This document shows positions 9,093 through 18,964 of a DNA stretch of 64,000 bases, piece by piece (positions within the stretch are counted from its first letter, which is position 1; each line of letters begins with the position of its first letter). The translations under genes and the position numbers were made by a program. This DNA is from Pectobacterium polaris (GTDB taxonomy: Bacteria > Pseudomonadota > Gammaproteobacteria > Enterobacterales > Enterobacteriaceae). The notes under the pieces are model-generated. The model was not told the DNA's origin. It ran no database searches and saw only the letters and a list, made by a program, of their open reading frames with translations. Location: positions 1,488,001 to 1,552,000 of the forward strand of contig NZ_CP017481.1 in NCBI RefSeq assembly GCF_002307355.1. Reading direction: 5' to 3'.

Positions 9093-10058
9093 GTGAAAGC
9101 TTTCTTTTTACCCTTGTTTAGACAGCAGGCCGTGCTGATCAAAAAACTGAGCCGCGTGGTTATCACGCTGGTGATTGTGCTGTGTGCGATTGTGGCGATT
9201 TTCCGGGTCTGGGCGTTCTATACCGAATCGCCCTGGACGCGCGATGCCAAATTTACGGCGGATGTCGTGGCGATTGCGCCGGACGTCAGCGGGTTATTGA
9301 GCGATGTTCGCGTTACGGACAATCAATTGGTGAACAAAGGTGACGTGCTGTTTGTCATCGATCAGCCGCGCTACCATCAGGCCGTGGCGCAGGCGGAAGC
9401 CGATGTTGCCTACTATCAGGCGCTGGTGACGGAAAAACGTCGGGAATCAGGACGCCGGGCGCGACTGGGCATCAGTGCGATGTCACAGGAAAATATCGAT
9501 CAGTCCAGTAATGCATTGGAAACCGCCACGCATCAGCTTGCTAAAGCGCAGGCGGTATTGTCACTGGCGCAACTGGAGCTGGAACGCACGGTGGTACGTG
9601 CTCCTGCCGACGGCTGGGTGACCAACCTGCATGTGCAAAGCGGTGAGTTCATCGAGCGAGGTAACACGGCGGTGGCGCTGGTGAAGAAGGACTCGTTCTA
9701 TCTGTTGGCATACATGGAAGAGACCAAGCTTGAAGGCGTGCGTCGTGGCTACCGTGTGGAGATTACGCCGCTGGGTAGCGAAAAGATATTTTATGGCACG
9801 GTCGATAGCGTGGCGGCTGGGGTGAATAACAACAGTAACAGCGCGAACAGTAAAGGTTTGGCTAACGTGGATTCCAATCTGGAATGGGTGCGTCTGGCGC
9901 AGCGTGTGCCGGTAAAAATTCGCCTCGATCGTCAAATGGGCGACCTCTACCCGGCTGGCACCACGGCCACCGTAGTGATCACCGGTGAGCAGGTCAACAA
10001 TGATAAAGAGCCTTCACCGCTCATCCGTCTCCTTTATCGCCTGCGTGAGTTCGGCTAA
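9093..10058 (+). CDS. aaeA: AaeA membrane-fusion subunit of aromatic acid efflux
   Basis: About 321 residues. This is a membrane-fusion (HlyD/EmrA-type) protein: N-terminal membrane segment at about 20-40, then lipoyl-like halves separated by a coiled-coil hairpin ([11 protein letters not shown] to QLELERT), then beta-barrel residues ending LYRLREFG as in E. coli AaeA. It links AaeB to the outer envelope for p-hydroxybenzoate and related acid export. The GTG at 9093 is chosen because GAGG at 9084-9087 sits 5 bases before it; GTG at 9087 is the alternative. A longer frame from 9003 overlaps aaeX and is unlikely. The N-terminus is about 10 residues longer than in E. coli. Confidence 0.9.
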   Translation: MKAFFLPLFRQQAVLIKKLSRVVITLVIVLCAIVAIFRVWAFYTESPWTRDAKFTADVVAIAPDVSGLLSDVRVTDNQLVNKGDVLFVIDQPRYHQAVAQAEADVAYYQALVTEKRRESGRRARLGISAMSQENIDQSSNALETATHQLAKAQAVLSLAQLELERTVVRAPADGWVTNLHVQSGEFIERGNTAVALVKKDSFYLLAYMEETKLEGVRRGYRVEITPLGSEKIFYGTVDSVAAGVNNNSNSANSKGLANVDSNLEWVRLAQRVPVKIRLDRQMGDLYPAGTTATVVITGEQVNNDKEPSPLIRLLYRLREFG

Positions 10059-10066
10059 GTGAGGCG

Positions 10067-12058
10067 ATGATGAAAACTCCGTCGCTAACAGGCGCTATGT
10101 TCTTTACGACGCCAAAATTTGCGCGCCTTCGCTTCGCTTTCAAACTGAGCTTCGCGATTGTGCTGTCCCTGTTTCTGGGCTTCCATCTCCAGCTGGAAAC
10201 GCCACGCTGGTCGGTGCTGACGGCGGCGATTGTCGCTGCGGGTCCGGCATTCGCGGCGGGTGGTGAGCCATTTTCTGGCGCCATTCGCCATCGTGGCATG
10301 CTACGTGTTGTCGGCACCTTTATCGGTTGTATCGGTGCACTTGTCATCATTATCGCTACCGTTCGCGCGCCGGTTGTGATGTTGATGCTGTGCTGTATTT
10401 GGGCGGGCTTCTGCACCTGGGTTTCCTCGCTGGTTAAAGTCGAAAACGCCTATGTGTTCGGGCTGGCGGGTTATACCGCGCTGATTATCATTGTATCGAC
10501 GCAAGGAACACCGCTGCTGACGCCGCAGTTTGCCGTGGAACGCTGTAGTGAGATTGTGTTGGGCATCGTCTGTGCGATTCTGGCGGATTTACTGTTCTCA
10601 CCGCGCTCGATCAAGCAGGATGTCGACCGCAGTATCGGTGAACTATTAGTGGATCAGTATCGGTTACTGCAACTCTGCATGAGCGGGGCGGAGAAAGACG
10701 CAATAGACAAGGCATGGCACGCGCTGGTGCGCAAAACAACTGCGCTAAACGGCATGCACAGCAGCCTGATGTTGGAGTCCTCGCGTTGGCAGAACAGCAA
10801 TCGCCGCTTAACGTCGCTGCATACACAATCACTCACGATGATTACACAGGCGTGTGAAACCTACCTGATTTTGCAGGACGCCCCGACTCCCGTAAAAAGC
10901 AGCCTGAAACAAGTGTTGGATCAGCCTGTTGAGTCGTTTCGCGATGTGCATTGCCGTGTGAAAGCATTGCGCCAGCTGATTGCGGCGGACAGTCGTGACG
11001 TGCCGCCGATGCTGATCGGTTGGGTCGGAGCGGCGACGCGCTACCTGCTGCTGGCGAAGGGCGTGCAGACCAACGGGCGTATCAATACGATTGAAGCTGA
11101 CGTGCTGAACAGCGAGGTGGAAATTAAAGCACCATCGGCTGAAACGCATCACGCCATGATTAATGGCTTACGCACTGGCGTGGCGACGGCGCTGGGCTGT
11201 CTGTTCTGGCTGAGTACTGGCTGGACCTCTGGCAGCGTGTGTATGGTGATGATTGCGGTGGTGACGTCGCTTGCCATGCGGTTGCCGAACCCGCAGATGA
11301 TGGCGAAGGATTTTCTTTTCGGGACGATCTACGCGCTGCCGCTGGGTGCGGTGATGTTCATGTTTATCATGCCGTCAACGCAGCAAAGTATGCTGTTGCT
11401 GTGCCTGAGTCTGGGAGCAATGGCTTTCTTTCTCGGCCTTGAAGTACAAAAACGTCGACTTGGCTCACTGGGTGCATTGGCCAGTACGATCAATATTCTG
11501 GTGTTGGATAACCCGATGACGTTCAACGTCAGTCAGTTTCTGGACAGCGCGATCGGCCAGATCATCGGCTGTTTTCTGGCGTTGATGGTGATCCTGTTGA
11601 TCCGGGATAACACTAAAGCACACACGGGGAGAACGCTGCTGAACCGCTTTGTGTATGGTGCGGTCTCGGCGCTGACGACCAACACGGCGCGTCGCAAGGA
11701 AAATCACCTGCCAGCGCTGTATCAACAACTGTTCCTGCTGCTGAGCCGCTTCCCTGACGATATTGCCAAGTATCGCCTCGCACTGTGGCTAATCATCATG
11801 CACCAGCGTCTGAGGACGCTGGATATTCCACAAAACGCGGCGCTGTCTGCCTTCCATCGCCAGATTCGTGCAACGGCGGAGCAGGTGATTTCAGCCCGAC
11901 GCGATAGCACGCGCAGCCGCTATTTCACGCAGCTGTTGGACGAGCTTGAGCGTTATCAGCAGATGCTGACAGAACAGCAGCTACCGCCGAGCGTAACAGT
12001 GCCTGTCGGGCGATTGACCGGGATCCTGCGTGATTATCAGCATGCGCTGAGCAACTAA
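10067..12058 (+). CDS. aaeB: AaeB aromatic carboxylic acid efflux pump
   Basis: A 663-residue FUSC/ArAE-family inner-membrane pump. Two membrane blocks (about residues 20-180 and 370-500) alternate with cytoplasmic regions, the usual layout of the family. With AaeA it exports p-hydroxybenzoic acid and similar aromatic acids, a metabolic relief valve in E. coli. The start is 8 bases after the aaeA stop, with a GAGG site. It is last in the operon; a long two-arm hairpin follows at 12065-12123. Confidence 0.94.
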   Translation: MMKTPSLTGAMFFTTPKFARLRFAFKLSFAIVLSLFLGFHLQLETPRWSVLTAAIVAAGPAFAAGGEPFSGAIRHRGMLRVVGTFIGCIGALVIIIATVRAPVVMLMLCCIWAGFCTWVSSLVKVENAYVFGLAGYTALIIIVSTQGTPLLTPQFAVERCSEIVLGIVCAILADLLFSPRSIKQDVDRSIGELLVDQYRLLQLCMSGAEKDAIDKAWHALVRKTTALNGMHSSLMLESSRWQNSNRRLTSLHTQSLTMITQACETYLILQDAPTPVKSSLKQVLDQPVESFRDVHCRVKALRQLIAADSRDVPPMLIGWVGAATRYLLLAKGVQTNGRINTIEADVLNSEVEIKAPSAETHHAMINGLRTGVATALGCLFWLSTGWTSGSVCMVMIAVVTSLAMRLPNPQMMAKDFLFGTIYALPLGAVMFMFIMPSTQQSMLLLCLSLGAMAFFLGLEVQKRRLGSLGALASTINILVLDNPMTFNVSQFLDSAIGQIIGCFLALMVILLIRDNTKAHTGRTLLNRFVYGAVSALTTNTARRKENHLPALYQQLFLLLSRFPDDIAKYRLALWLIIMHQRLRTLDIPQNAALSAFHRQIRATAEQVISARRDSTRSRYFTQLLDELERYQQMLTEQQLPPSVTVPVGRLTGILRDYQHALSN

Positions 12059-12064
12059 TCTCAG

Positions 12065-12123
12065 TGGGCGAGGTGAAGCGGTAACTCTGACGATTAATCC
12101 GAGAGTACCGCAGCCCTCGCCCA
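12065..12123. other. Long two-stem hairpin after aaeB
   Basis: TGGGCGAGG (12065-12073) pairs with CCTCGCCCA (12115-12123), and inside this GCGGTAACTC pairs with GAGAGTACCGC with one bulge. There is no T-run after it, so it is not a canonical terminator. It may stabilise the aaeB 3' end or be part of a small RNA. Confidence 0.5.
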
Positions 12124-12197
12124 TCACCTCTATACTGAATTATCTGTAGCTTCCCTCATAACGTCATGGAATATGACCCTTTTCAGGAGGTAATACG

Positions 12198-13652
12198 ATG
12201 TCAGGACAAAATTTGCAGGATCATGAACTGTTTAACACGGGCTACTTTGCTGCGGGGAAATGGCAGCAGAGCGGCGCGACCTTCAAGGTCGTGAATCCGG
12301 CGACGGGCGAGTCGATTGCCTGCGTGGCGAAAGCGGGAAAGAAAGAGGCGCAGGCGGCGATTGACGCCGCCTATGCCGCCTTTCCTGCCTGGAAGCGTAA
12401 AACCGCGAAGGAACGTTCTGAAATCCTGTATCGCTGGTACGAACTGATTCTGGAAAATAAACGCTATCTGGCGGAGTTGATGACCGCCGAGCAGGGCAAA
12501 CCTGTGCAGGAAGCCGAAGGCGAAGTTGTTTACGCGGCGAATTTCATTCAGTGGTTTGCTGAGCAGGGCAAGCGGGCGAACGGTGAGATTATTCCGCCGG
12601 CTAAGCCCGGATCGAAGATTTACGCCACGCGTGAACCCGTTGGCGTCGTTGTCGCCATTACACCGTGGAATTTCCCGCTGGCGATGCTGACGCGGAAGCT
12701 GGGGCCGGCGCTGGCCGCAGGATGTACCGGTGTTATCAAACCTGCTAATAACACGCCGCTGTCTGCGTTTGCACTGTTGGCGCTGGCACGGCAGGCGGGT
12801 GTGCCGGATGGTGTACTCAACGGTGTGGCGGGTGATACGCAGGCGATCAGCGATACCGTCATGGCGAGCGATAAAGTGCGCAAAATTTCCTTCACGGGTT
12901 CGACGGAAGTAGGGAAAACGCTGGTGCGCAACGCCGCAGAGACCATGAAGAAAGTGTCGATGGAGCTGGGCGGGAACGCGCCTTATATCGTGTTTGATGA
13001 CGCAGATATTCAGGCCGCAGTAAAAGGCGCGATAGCTAACCGTTTCCGTAATGCGGGTCAGGTTTGTGTCAGTGCCAACCGATTTTATATTCAGGACGGC
13101 GTCTACGATGAGTTTGTCTCTCTGCTCGCGGAAGAAGTGAAGAAGCTGAAAGTCGGTAATGGTATGGATGACGGCGTTGTGCTCGGCCCGCTGATTGACG
13201 ATGCTGCGGTTGAGAAGGTAGAAAAGCACGTCAATGACGCGGTGGAAAAGGGAGGCAAGGCGCTCGTGGGTGGTAAACGGCATAAGCTGGGCCACAGCTT
13301 CTTTGAACCGACGGTGATTATTGATGCCAACGAAGCGATGCTGCTGGCGCAGGAAGAAACGTTTGGCCCGGTTGCTCCCTGTTTCCGTTTCAAAACGGAA
13401 GAAGAAGTGATTCAGCGCGCCAACAATACGCCGTTTGGTCTGGCGGCTTATTTCTACAGCCAGAATTTGCAGCGTGTGTTCCGCGTGGCAGAAGCGTTGG
13501 AGAGCGGCATGATTGGCATTAATGAGTGCGCGGTTTCAACCGAATTAGCTCCCTTCGGCGGTGTGAAAGAGTCAGGATTAGGCCGCGAAGGTTCTGTTTT
13601 GGGGCTGGACGAGTTTCTGGAAGTGAAAACCTGGCATTTGGGCGGGTTGTGA
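12198..13652 (+). CDS. gabD: Succinate-semialdehyde dehydrogenase (NADP+)
   Basis: A 484-residue aldehyde dehydrogenase close to E. coli GabD (482). It oxidises succinate semialdehyde to succinate, the last step of the GABA shunt. Visible are PWNFP (156-160), the general base Glu256 (MELGGN) and the nucleophile Cys290 (NAGQVC). An AGGAGG site precedes the ATG. No gabT or gabP lies next to it, so the gene stands alone here between aaeB and darP; GABA is abundant in plant tissue, which fits the host (inference). A related aldehyde substrate cannot be excluded. Confidence 0.88.
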   Translation: MSGQNLQDHELFNTGYFAAGKWQQSGATFKVVNPATGESIACVAKAGKKEAQAAIDAAYAAFPAWKRKTAKERSEILYRWYELILENKRYLAELMTAEQGKPVQEAEGEVVYAANFIQWFAEQGKRANGEIIPPAKPGSKIYATREPVGVVVAITPWNFPLAMLTRKLGPALAAGCTGVIKPANNTPLSAFALLALARQAGVPDGVLNGVAGDTQAISDTVMASDKVRKISFTGSTEVGKTLVRNAAETMKKVSMELGGNAPYIVFDDADIQAAVKGAIANRFRNAGQVCVSANRFYIQDGVYDEFVSLLAEEVKKLKVGNGMDDGVVLGPLIDDAAVEKVEKHVNDAVEKGGKALVGGKRHKLGHSFFEPTVIIDANEAMLLAQEETFGPVAPCFRFKTEEEVIQRANNTPFGLAAYFYSQNLQRVFRVAEALESGMIGINECAVSTELAPFGGVKESGLGREGSVLGLDEFLEVKTWHLGGL

Positions 13653-13738
13653 TCTGAATGGATGTTGCGCTCGGAATTGATCGTGAATCCGATTGAATAC
13701 CGGTAAGACAATATAGGCAATACAATACAGGTAATACA

Positions 13739-13768
13739 TGGGATGAGTGAGTCAGACTCCTCATCCCA
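13739..13768. terminator. Hairpin between convergent gabD and darP
   Basis: 9-bp perfect arms TGGGATGAG / CTCATCCCA around a 12-base loop, placed between the 3' ends of two convergent genes. T-runs are weak on both sides, so a bidirectional terminator is likely but not certain. Confidence 0.5.
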
Positions 13769-13777
13769 CGATTGCCG

Positions 13778-14329
13778 TTACTCTGTGGTTTCAGCCAGTT
13801 CGCGCAGATACTGGAAGATCTGGCGGGCGGATTTCGGCGGCTTATTCGTCGCTTTCTCTTTCTGCGCATTACGTACCAGAGAGCGCAATTGCTGACGGTC
13901 AGCGTGAGGATACAGCGCCAGAATATCAGGAACCACATCGTCACCTTCTTCAATCAGACGGTCACGCAGCTGTTCCAGTTTGTGGAATAACGCCACCTGC
14001 TGATTATGACGGTTGTTCAGTTTATCCAGTGCGGTTTGGATCGGCTCTGGATCGCGGGCGCGCAGCATTTTACCAATCAGCTGTAGCTGACGGCGGCGGC
14101 CTTCTTTCTTGATCCGCTGCGCCAGTTCCACCGCTGCACGAAGATCGTCGTCCAACGGGATCTTTTCCAGAGCGTTTTTGCCCAGCTCGACCAGTTCCGC
14201 ACCGAGATCTTTCAGCGCTTCGGCATCGCGCTTTATTTCACTTTTGCTGACCCAGATAATTTCATCATCTTCGTCGTCTTCTTGGTTCTCTGGGACGTCA
14301 TTCAGCCAGTCTTCGTACTTTTGCTTCAT
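13778..14329 (-). CDS. darP: DarP (YjgA), 50S subunit assembly factor
   Basis: A 183-residue protein matching YjgA/DarP, which binds late 50S precursors near the peptidyl-transferase centre and helps its maturation. It is highly charged, with an acidic N-terminus ([22 protein letters not shown]), helical, and without membrane segments. It is divergent from pmbA as in E. coli, where yjgA and pmbA are also neighbours. Start chosen at MKQKYEDWL, preceded by an AGGAGCCAACC-type site. Confidence 0.93.
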   Translation of the reverse strand: MKQKYEDWLNDVPENQEDDEDDEIIWVSKSEIKRDAEALKDLGAELVELGKNALEKIPLDDDLRAAVELAQRIKKEGRRRQLQLIGKMLRARDPEPIQTALDKLNNRHNQQVALFHKLEQLRDRLIEEGDDVVPDILALYPHADRQQLRSLVRNAQKEKATNKPPKSARQIFQYLRELAETTE

Positions 14330-14510
14330 GGTTGGCTCCTAAAAAGTGTCCAGGAGCAATTCGTAACGCTACGCGTAGCGGCTCCGGGATGGTGAACAGC
14401 GTGCCCACCAGCAAAAAAGAGGCTGATACTAACAGGTTTGGGCTTTGTGCGAAATTGTCCGTAGATCCTGTTAGACTAGAAAGCATTATGCTACACCATT
14501 TTATGCTCCT

Positions 14511-14542
14511 CATACTTCACGTTACCTGTGCGTTGGCTGCGC
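14511..14542. repeat. ERIC remnant (one end)
   Basis: CATACTTCACGTTACCTGTGCGTTGGCTGCG resembles one end of the two full ERIC elements in this window (16630-16755 and 24995-25121). The central palindrome and the other end are missing. It lies in the darP-pmbA gap. Confidence 0.6.
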
Positions 14543-14625
14543 GAAGTATAGAGAGTATACGCCCCTTTTGTGCTCGTTGCGGGGATGATGATGGTGAGCT
14601 TTCTTCCACTCATTATGGCAGAACA

Positions 14626-15966
14626 ATGACGATAACTACTCAGGTTGCAGAGCAGCGTAAAGCGCTGGAGCTCGCGGTTGCTCAGGCGCTGGAACTGGCG
14701 CGTGCCGGTTCTGATGCGGCAGAAGTCGCGGTGTCAAAAACGACGGGCATTAGCGTCAGTACCCGTTATGGTGATGTTGAAAATGTTGAATTCAACAGCG
14801 ATGGTGCGTTGGGCATTACGGTTTATCACCAACAGCGTAAAGGCAGCGCCTCGTCTACCGATCTCAGCCCGGATGCGATAGCCCGTACCGTACAGGCCGC
14901 GCTGGATATTGCTCGTTATACTTCTGTCGATCCTTTTGCTGGTCCGGCGGATCGAGATCTTCTGGCGTTCGATGCGCCGGATCTGGATCTGTTCCATCCG
15001 ACCGAGCTGGATGCGGATCGCGGCATTGAATTAGCCGCTCGCGCAGAGCAGGCCGCATTGCAGGCTGACAAGCGCATCACCAACACCGAAGGCGGCAGTT
15101 TTAACAGCCACTACGGCGTTAAGGTGTTCGGCAATAGCCACGGCCTGCTGAAAAGTTACTGTTCTAGCCGTCACTCCATGTCCAGCTGTGTGATTGCCGA
15201 AGTGAATGGCGATATGGAGCGGGACTATGCCTACACCGTTGGCCGTGCGCTGGATGACTTACTCAGCCCGGAATGGGTGGGCGAAGAGTGTGCACGTCGC
15301 ACGTTATCCCGCCTGTCACCGCGTAAACTGCCTACCATGCAGGCACCGGTGATGTTTTCTGCGGAAGTGGCGACGGGCCTGTTTGGCCATTTGGTTGGCG
15401 CCATCAGCGGCGGCAGCGTTTATCGTAAATCCACTTTCCTGCTGGATAAGCTGGGTCAGCAGATTCTGCCGGAATGGCTGACGATTGAGGAACAACCTCA
15501 TCTGCTAAGAGGGCTGGCTTCTACGCCGTTCGACAGCGAAGGCGTGCGGACGCAGGCGCGTGAAATTGTGAAGGCGGGCGTATTGCAGACCTGGCTCATG
15601 ACAAGCTACTCCGCGCGTAAGCTGGGCATGCAGAGTACCGGCCATGCAGGTGGCATTCATAACTGGCGGATTGCCGGACAGGGGCTGGATTTCAACGGTA
15701 TGTTGAAACAGATGGGCAAAGGCCTGCTGGTGACCGAACTGATGGGGCAAGGTGTGAGCGGTGTGACGGGGGATTATTCCCGTGGCGCATCCGGCTTCTG
15801 GGTCGAAAACGGCGAAATTCAGTATCCGGTCAGCGAGATTACCATCGCGGGTAACCTGAAAGACATGCTGCGTAATATCGTGACGGTGGGGAATGATATC
15901 GAAACCCGAAGCAATATCCAATGTGGTTCCGTTCTGCTGCCAGAGATGAAGATCGCAGGGGAATAA
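14626..15966 (+). CDS. pmbA: PmbA (TldE) metalloprotease partner
   Basis: A 446-residue TldE/PmbA, the partner of TldD in the heterodimer that matures microcin B17 and degrades unfolded peptides; PmbA itself lacks the HExxxH site. The start ATG is placed at [15 protein letters not shown], giving the family length (450 in E. coli). The same frame extends upstream to 14332, but that part is low-complexity intergenic sequence holding an ERIC remnant and is excluded. Strongly conserved stretches include [16 protein letters not shown] and [16 protein letters not shown] at the C-terminus. Confidence 0.95.
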   Translation: MTITTQVAEQRKALELAVAQALELARAGSDAAEVAVSKTTGISVSTRYGDVENVEFNSDGALGITVYHQQRKGSASSTDLSPDAIARTVQAALDIARYTSVDPFAGPADRDLLAFDAPDLDLFHPTELDADRGIELAARAEQAALQADKRITNTEGGSFNSHYGVKVFGNSHGLLKSYCSSRHSMSSCVIAEVNGDMERDYAYTVGRALDDLLSPEWVGEECARRTLSRLSPRKLPTMQAPVMFSAEVATGLFGHLVGAISGGSVYRKSTFLLDKLGQQILPEWLTIEEQPHLLRGLASTPFDSEGVRTQAREIVKAGVLQTWLMTSYSARKLGMQSTGHAGGIHNWRIAGQGLDFNGMLKQMGKGLLVTELMGQGVSGVTGDYSRGASGFWVENGEIQYPVSEITIAGNLKDMLRNIVTVGNDIETRSNIQCGSVLLPEMKIAGE

Positions 15967-15990
15967 GCCTGCTCTTTGTGAGTAACCGTC

Positions 15991-16012
15991 GCCGTCGGCA
16001 GTGTCCGACGGC
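15991..16012. terminator. Hairpin between convergent pmbA and rnk
   Basis: GCCGTCGG / CCGACGGC arms around CAGTGT, extended by outer AGTAAC / GTTACT pairs. It lies between two convergent 3' ends. No strong T-run follows, so the terminator call is tentative. Confidence 0.5.
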
Positions 16013-16067
16013 TGTTACTCCATGCCTTATTAGCACGTACCTTGTATCAGAATTGTACCTTGCTGGT

Positions 16068-16478
16068 TTAGCGGTGGTACTCGCCTGCGGCTTCTGGCTG
16101 ATAGAGTAGTTCTAGTACTTCAATTCGCGTTTCTTCACCGTTTGGCAACTGCCAGGCGATAGAATTTCCCACATGCATTCCCAATAGTGCCGCGCCCAGC
16201 GGAGCCATCACCGACAGCGGTTCTTGACTGTCCTTCACCGCGGCCGGATAAACCAGCGTGCGGATGTGCTCTTCGTTGGTATTCAGATCGCGGAAACGCA
16301 CCCGACTATTCATGGTGACGACATGTGAGGGAATCGATGCCGAAGGCAGAATTTCCGCCCGATCCAGCTCCTCATTCAACGCCTGTGCGATATCGCTGTC
16401 CGCAAAGGCGGGCTGCTCCAATAACATATCCAGACGTTCTGCATCCAATTCACTGATTGTCAGGTTAGGTTTCGTCAT
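16068..16478 (-). CDS. rnk: Rnk, nucleoside diphosphate kinase regulator
   Basis: A 136-residue GreA/GreB-like protein. Rnk has a short N-terminal coiled coil (about 1-45) and a C-terminal FKBP-like domain (about 50-130, with [18 protein letters not shown]), and binds RNA polymerase near the secondary channel without Gre cleavage activity. It is named for its effect on nucleoside diphosphate kinase levels. It is convergent with pmbA. A minus-strand terminator just upstream (16511-16544) separates it from the npr operon. Confidence 0.93.
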   Translation of the reverse strand: MTKPNLTISELDAERLDMLLEQPAFADSDIAQALNEELDRAEILPSASIPSHVVTMNSRVRFRDLNTNEEHIRTLVYPAAVKDSQEPLSVMAPLGAALLGMHVGNSIAWQLPNGEETRIEVLELLYQPEAAGEYHR

Positions 16479-16510
16479 ACTCCTCTCCAGTTGGTATTTT
16501 CAGATGATAT

Positions 16511-16544
16511 AAAAATAACCCCCGCGCCCAAAGGAGCAGGGGGT
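16511..16544 (-). terminator. Terminator of the rpoN-npr operon
   Basis: On the minus strand ACCCCC and GGGGGT arms form a stem with a G+C-rich interior, followed by TTATTTTTATATC. It lies downstream of npr and just before the rnk start, so it most likely ends the rpoN-hpf-ptsN-rapZ-npr transcript. Confidence 0.7.
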
Positions 16545-16629
16545 ATAAGAAAATATTATGATTTATAGAGGTAGATAGTAGGGGGTTCGGGAGGGAAAGT
16601 GAAGCGCTCCTTGTCACGAAGGCTGGCAG

Positions 16630-16755
16630 ATACCCGTCATACTTCAAGCTGCTTGTGCGTTGGCTTCCCTTACTCACCCCAGTCACTTACTTGTGTAAGC
16701 TCCTGGGGATTCGCGCGATTGCCGCCTTCACGCAACTCGAATTATTTAGGGTATA
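16630..16755 (-). repeat. ERIC element (126 bp)
   Basis: A full-length enterobacterial repetitive intergenic consensus element. The core CTCACCCCAGTCACTTAC and the CTCCTGGGGATTC stretch match the ERIC palindrome, and the ends read ATACCCGTCATACTTCAAGC and CGAATTATTTAGGGTAT. It lies in the 3' untranslated part of the npr operon. Confidence 0.9.
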
Positions 16756-16771
16756 GCCTGCTAAGGAAATG

Positions 16772-17044
16772 CTAGTCCTCGTCGAACCCCGCTTCAAACA
16801 GCCCGATGACGGCGGCAAGCGCCTGCTCTTCATCTGGGCCTGTCGCTTCTACCTCAATGAGTCGCCCTTTGGCCGAGTCCAACATTAGCATGGCAATCAC
16901 GCTGCTGGCTTCGGCTTCGGTACCGCTGTCATTACGCAGGATCACTTCTGCATCAAAGCTCTGCACCAGCTCGAACAGCTTCATGGCTGGGCGAGCGTGC
17001 ATGCCCAGCTTGTTTTTGATTTCAACCGTTTGCCGGACTGTCAT
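16772..17044 (-). CDS. npr: NPr, nitrogen PTS phosphocarrier
   Basis: A 90-residue HPr-like protein of the nitrogen-related PTS. The phosphorylated His16 is in [11 protein letters not shown]. NPr takes phosphate from EI-Ntr (PtsP) and passes it to PtsN (IIA-Ntr, encoded at 18085-18558). It controls potassium and amino-sugar related targets rather than sugar uptake. It starts 22 bases after the rapZ stop and is the last gene of the rpoN-hpf-ptsN-rapZ-npr operon. Confidence 0.97.
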   Translation of the reverse strand: MTVRQTVEIKNKLGMHARPAMKLFELVQSFDAEVILRNDSGTEAEASSVIAMLMLDSAKGRLIEVEATGPDEEQALAAVIGLFEAGFDED

Positions 17045-17066
17045 AGGTTACCTGGTTTACCGACTA

Positions 17067-17924
17067 TTATGAGGGTTTACGTTTTTCCAGCGTACGGTGG
17101 CGCGACTGCACGTTCTTACCGCGTGAGCGGAAGTAGTCTGCCAACTGTTCGGCGACGTAGACGGAACGGTGTTTACCGCCGGTACAGCCAATGGCGACGG
17201 TCAAGTAGCTGCGGTTATTGGTTTCCAGCATCGGCAGCCACAGTTCCAGATAGCTGCGAGTCTGGTAGATGAAATTGTGAACTTCGGTATGCCTGTCGAG
17301 GAAAGACGCAACAGGCTTATCCAGACCGGTCATCGGGCGCAGTTTCGGATCCCAGTGCGGGTTCGGCAGGAAGCGCACGTCAAAGACGTAATCCGCATCG
17401 ATAGGGATACCGTGCTTAAAGCCGAACGATTCGAACACCATCGTGAGTTCGCGTTCCCGCTTGCCGAGCAGTCGGGTACGCAACATTTCGGCCAGTTCAT
17501 GTACCGACATCTCTGAGGTGTCGATAATCAGGTCGGCACGTGAACGCAACGGCTCCAGCAGGTCGCTTTCTTCATCAATGGCGCTTTCCAGTGACAGATT
17601 CTTGCTGGAAAGCGGGTGAAGGCGACGGGTGTCGCTGTAACGACGAATCAGCGTATTGCGATCGGCATCCAGAAACAGCAATTGAGGCGAGAAGCTGGGT
17701 GGCAGTTGCTCCATGGCATGCTCGAAGATCTCTGGTGATTCCGGCATATTGCGCACGTCAATGCTGACTGCTGCGGAAATGTTACGTGCCGCAAGCGTAT
17801 TAGCCAGTTCTGGCAGTAGAACCACTGGCAGGTTATCTACGCAGTAGAACCCCATATCTTCCAGTGCGCGCAGGGCGACAGATTTCCCTGAACCTGAGCG
17901 ACCACTGACAATCATCAGCACCAT
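17067..17924 (-). CDS. rapZ: RapZ, RNase adapter for GlmZ
   Basis: A 285-residue RapZ (YhbJ). In E. coli it binds the small RNA GlmZ and hands it to RNase E, so controlling glmS and amino-sugar supply for the envelope; GlmY is the decoy. Walker A GRSGSGKS is at residues 8-15, and the C-terminal RNA-binding domain holds [15 protein letters not shown]. The internal start [10 protein letters not shown] is chosen because it is the family N-terminus; an upstream frame adds seven unrelated residues. It lies between ptsN and npr. Confidence 0.96.
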   Translation of the reverse strand: MVLMIVSGRSGSGKSVALRALEDMGFYCVDNLPVVLLPELANTLAARNISAAVSIDVRNMPESPEIFEHAMEQLPPSFSPQLLFLDADRNTLIRRYSDTRRLHPLSSKNLSLESAIDEESDLLEPLRSRADLIIDTSEMSVHELAEMLRTRLLGKRERELTMVFESFGFKHGIPIDADYVFDVRFLPNPHWDPKLRPMTGLDKPVASFLDRHTEVHNFIYQTRSYLELWLPMLETNNRSYLTVAIGCTGGKHRSVYVAEQLADYFRSRGKNVQSRHRTLEKRKPS

Positions 17925-18084
17925 CTGACGACTCCCCTCTGGCAATGTGATGGCGAATTTTCATTGCCACTGTTTTTATAAAGTGATGTATAGCTAAAAA
18001 AATGACGGCTTAGCGCATGGATTGCAAGCATTCTCTGAATCCACCGCGAATCGCCCGTCATCGTGAACATGACAACCATCCGGC

Positions 18085-18558
18085 TTAACCAGCTTCCGTC
18101 ATAATCTGGTACAGCTCTTCATCGCTTTGCGCCGCACGCAGGCGTCGGCAAACCGTTTTATCCGCCAGCCGCTTGGCAACAAGCGACAGGGTATGCAAAT
18201 GGGTTTTACATTGTTCCGCTGGAACCAGCAAGGCAAAAAGCAGATCAACAGCCTGATTATCAATGGCATCGAAAGCGATCGGTTGCTCTAACTGGATGAA
18301 AACACCGATGGCGCCCAGCGCATTATCGTCTTCCAGCTTGCCGTGAGGAATGGCAATGCCGCCGCCGATTCCCGTGCTGCCCATCCGCTCCCGGGTCAGG
18401 ATGGCATCAAAGATAATCTGCGAAGGAATGTTAAGCTGCTTGGCTGCGAGCTCACTGATAATTTCCAATGCCCGTTTCTTACTCTGGCAGTGGACGGTGC
18501 TTCGGGTGCACTCAGGACGTAATACGGTGCTGAGCTGCAATACGGGATCGTGGTTCAT
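18085..18558 (-). CDS. ptsN: PtsN, nitrogen PTS enzyme IIA
   Basis: A 157-residue IIA-Ntr. The phosphorylatable His72 lies in GIAIPHGKLE. Unphosphorylated PtsN inhibits the potassium transporter TrkA and activates KdpD in E. coli. Start placed at MNHDPVLQL, the family N-terminus, although a GTG nine codons upstream is open and the ribosome-binding sites of both are weak. It follows hpf in the rpoN operon with a gap of about 95 bases. Confidence 0.94.
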   Translation of the reverse strand: MNHDPVLQLSTVLRPECTRSTVHCQSKKRALEIISELAAKQLNIPSQIIFDAILTRERMGSTGIGGGIAIPHGKLEDDNALGAIGVFIQLEQPIAFDAIDNQAVDLLFALLVPAEQCKTHLHTLSLVAKRLADKTVCRRLRAAQSDEELYQIMTEAG

Positions 18559-18653
18559 TTTATTTTCACTTAACGACGCTTTCACTGCTGGTGATCCCGA
18601 CCCACCCGATGGATGGGCCGAGTTTGTCCTTTGCCAAACGGCAAAGGAGAAAA

Positions 18654-18941
18654 TTAGTGCTGCTTGAGTTTATCTTTATGCTTATTGAGCTGTCTCGCCA
18701 GCTTATCAATCAATAAATCTATCGCGGCGTACATATCTGCCGCCTCTGAGGTTGCATGCAGCTCGCCGCCATTAACGTGGAGCGTGGCCTCGGCAATTTG
18801 CTGAACTTTTTCCACTCTCAATACCACATTGACCTGATTAATCCGGTCAAAATACTGCTCTAATTTGGCAAACTTGCCATTAACAAAATCACGCAGCGGT
18901 TCAGTGATCTCGATGTGGTGTCCGGTAATGTTGAGCTGCAT
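18654..18941 (-). CDS. hpf: Hibernation promoting factor HPF
   Basis: A 95-residue short HPF (YhbH). It binds the 30S decoding site and, with RMF, forms inactive 100S ribosome dimers in stationary phase. The start MQLNITGHHIEI is chosen by family match and by an AGGAAG site just upstream; an upstream frame reaches into the end of rpoN. It lies between rpoN and ptsN, the conserved order. Confidence 0.96.
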   Translation of the reverse strand: MQLNITGHHIEITEPLRDFVNGKFAKLEQYFDRINQVNVVLRVEKVQQIAEATLHVNGGELHATSEAADMYAAIDLLIDKLARQLNKHKDKLKQH

Positions 18942-18964
18942 AGTGTCTTCCTTCTCTGTTGAGA

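Noticed and set aside
12201..13295. A 364-codon open frame antisense to gabD
   Set aside because: Arg/His-rich shadow of the well-supported gabD; no ribosome-binding site or family resemblance.
14332..14625. Upstream extension of pmbA to 14332
   Set aside because: This stretch has an ERIC remnant and no similarity to the PmbA N-terminus; MTITTQ at 14626 fits the family.
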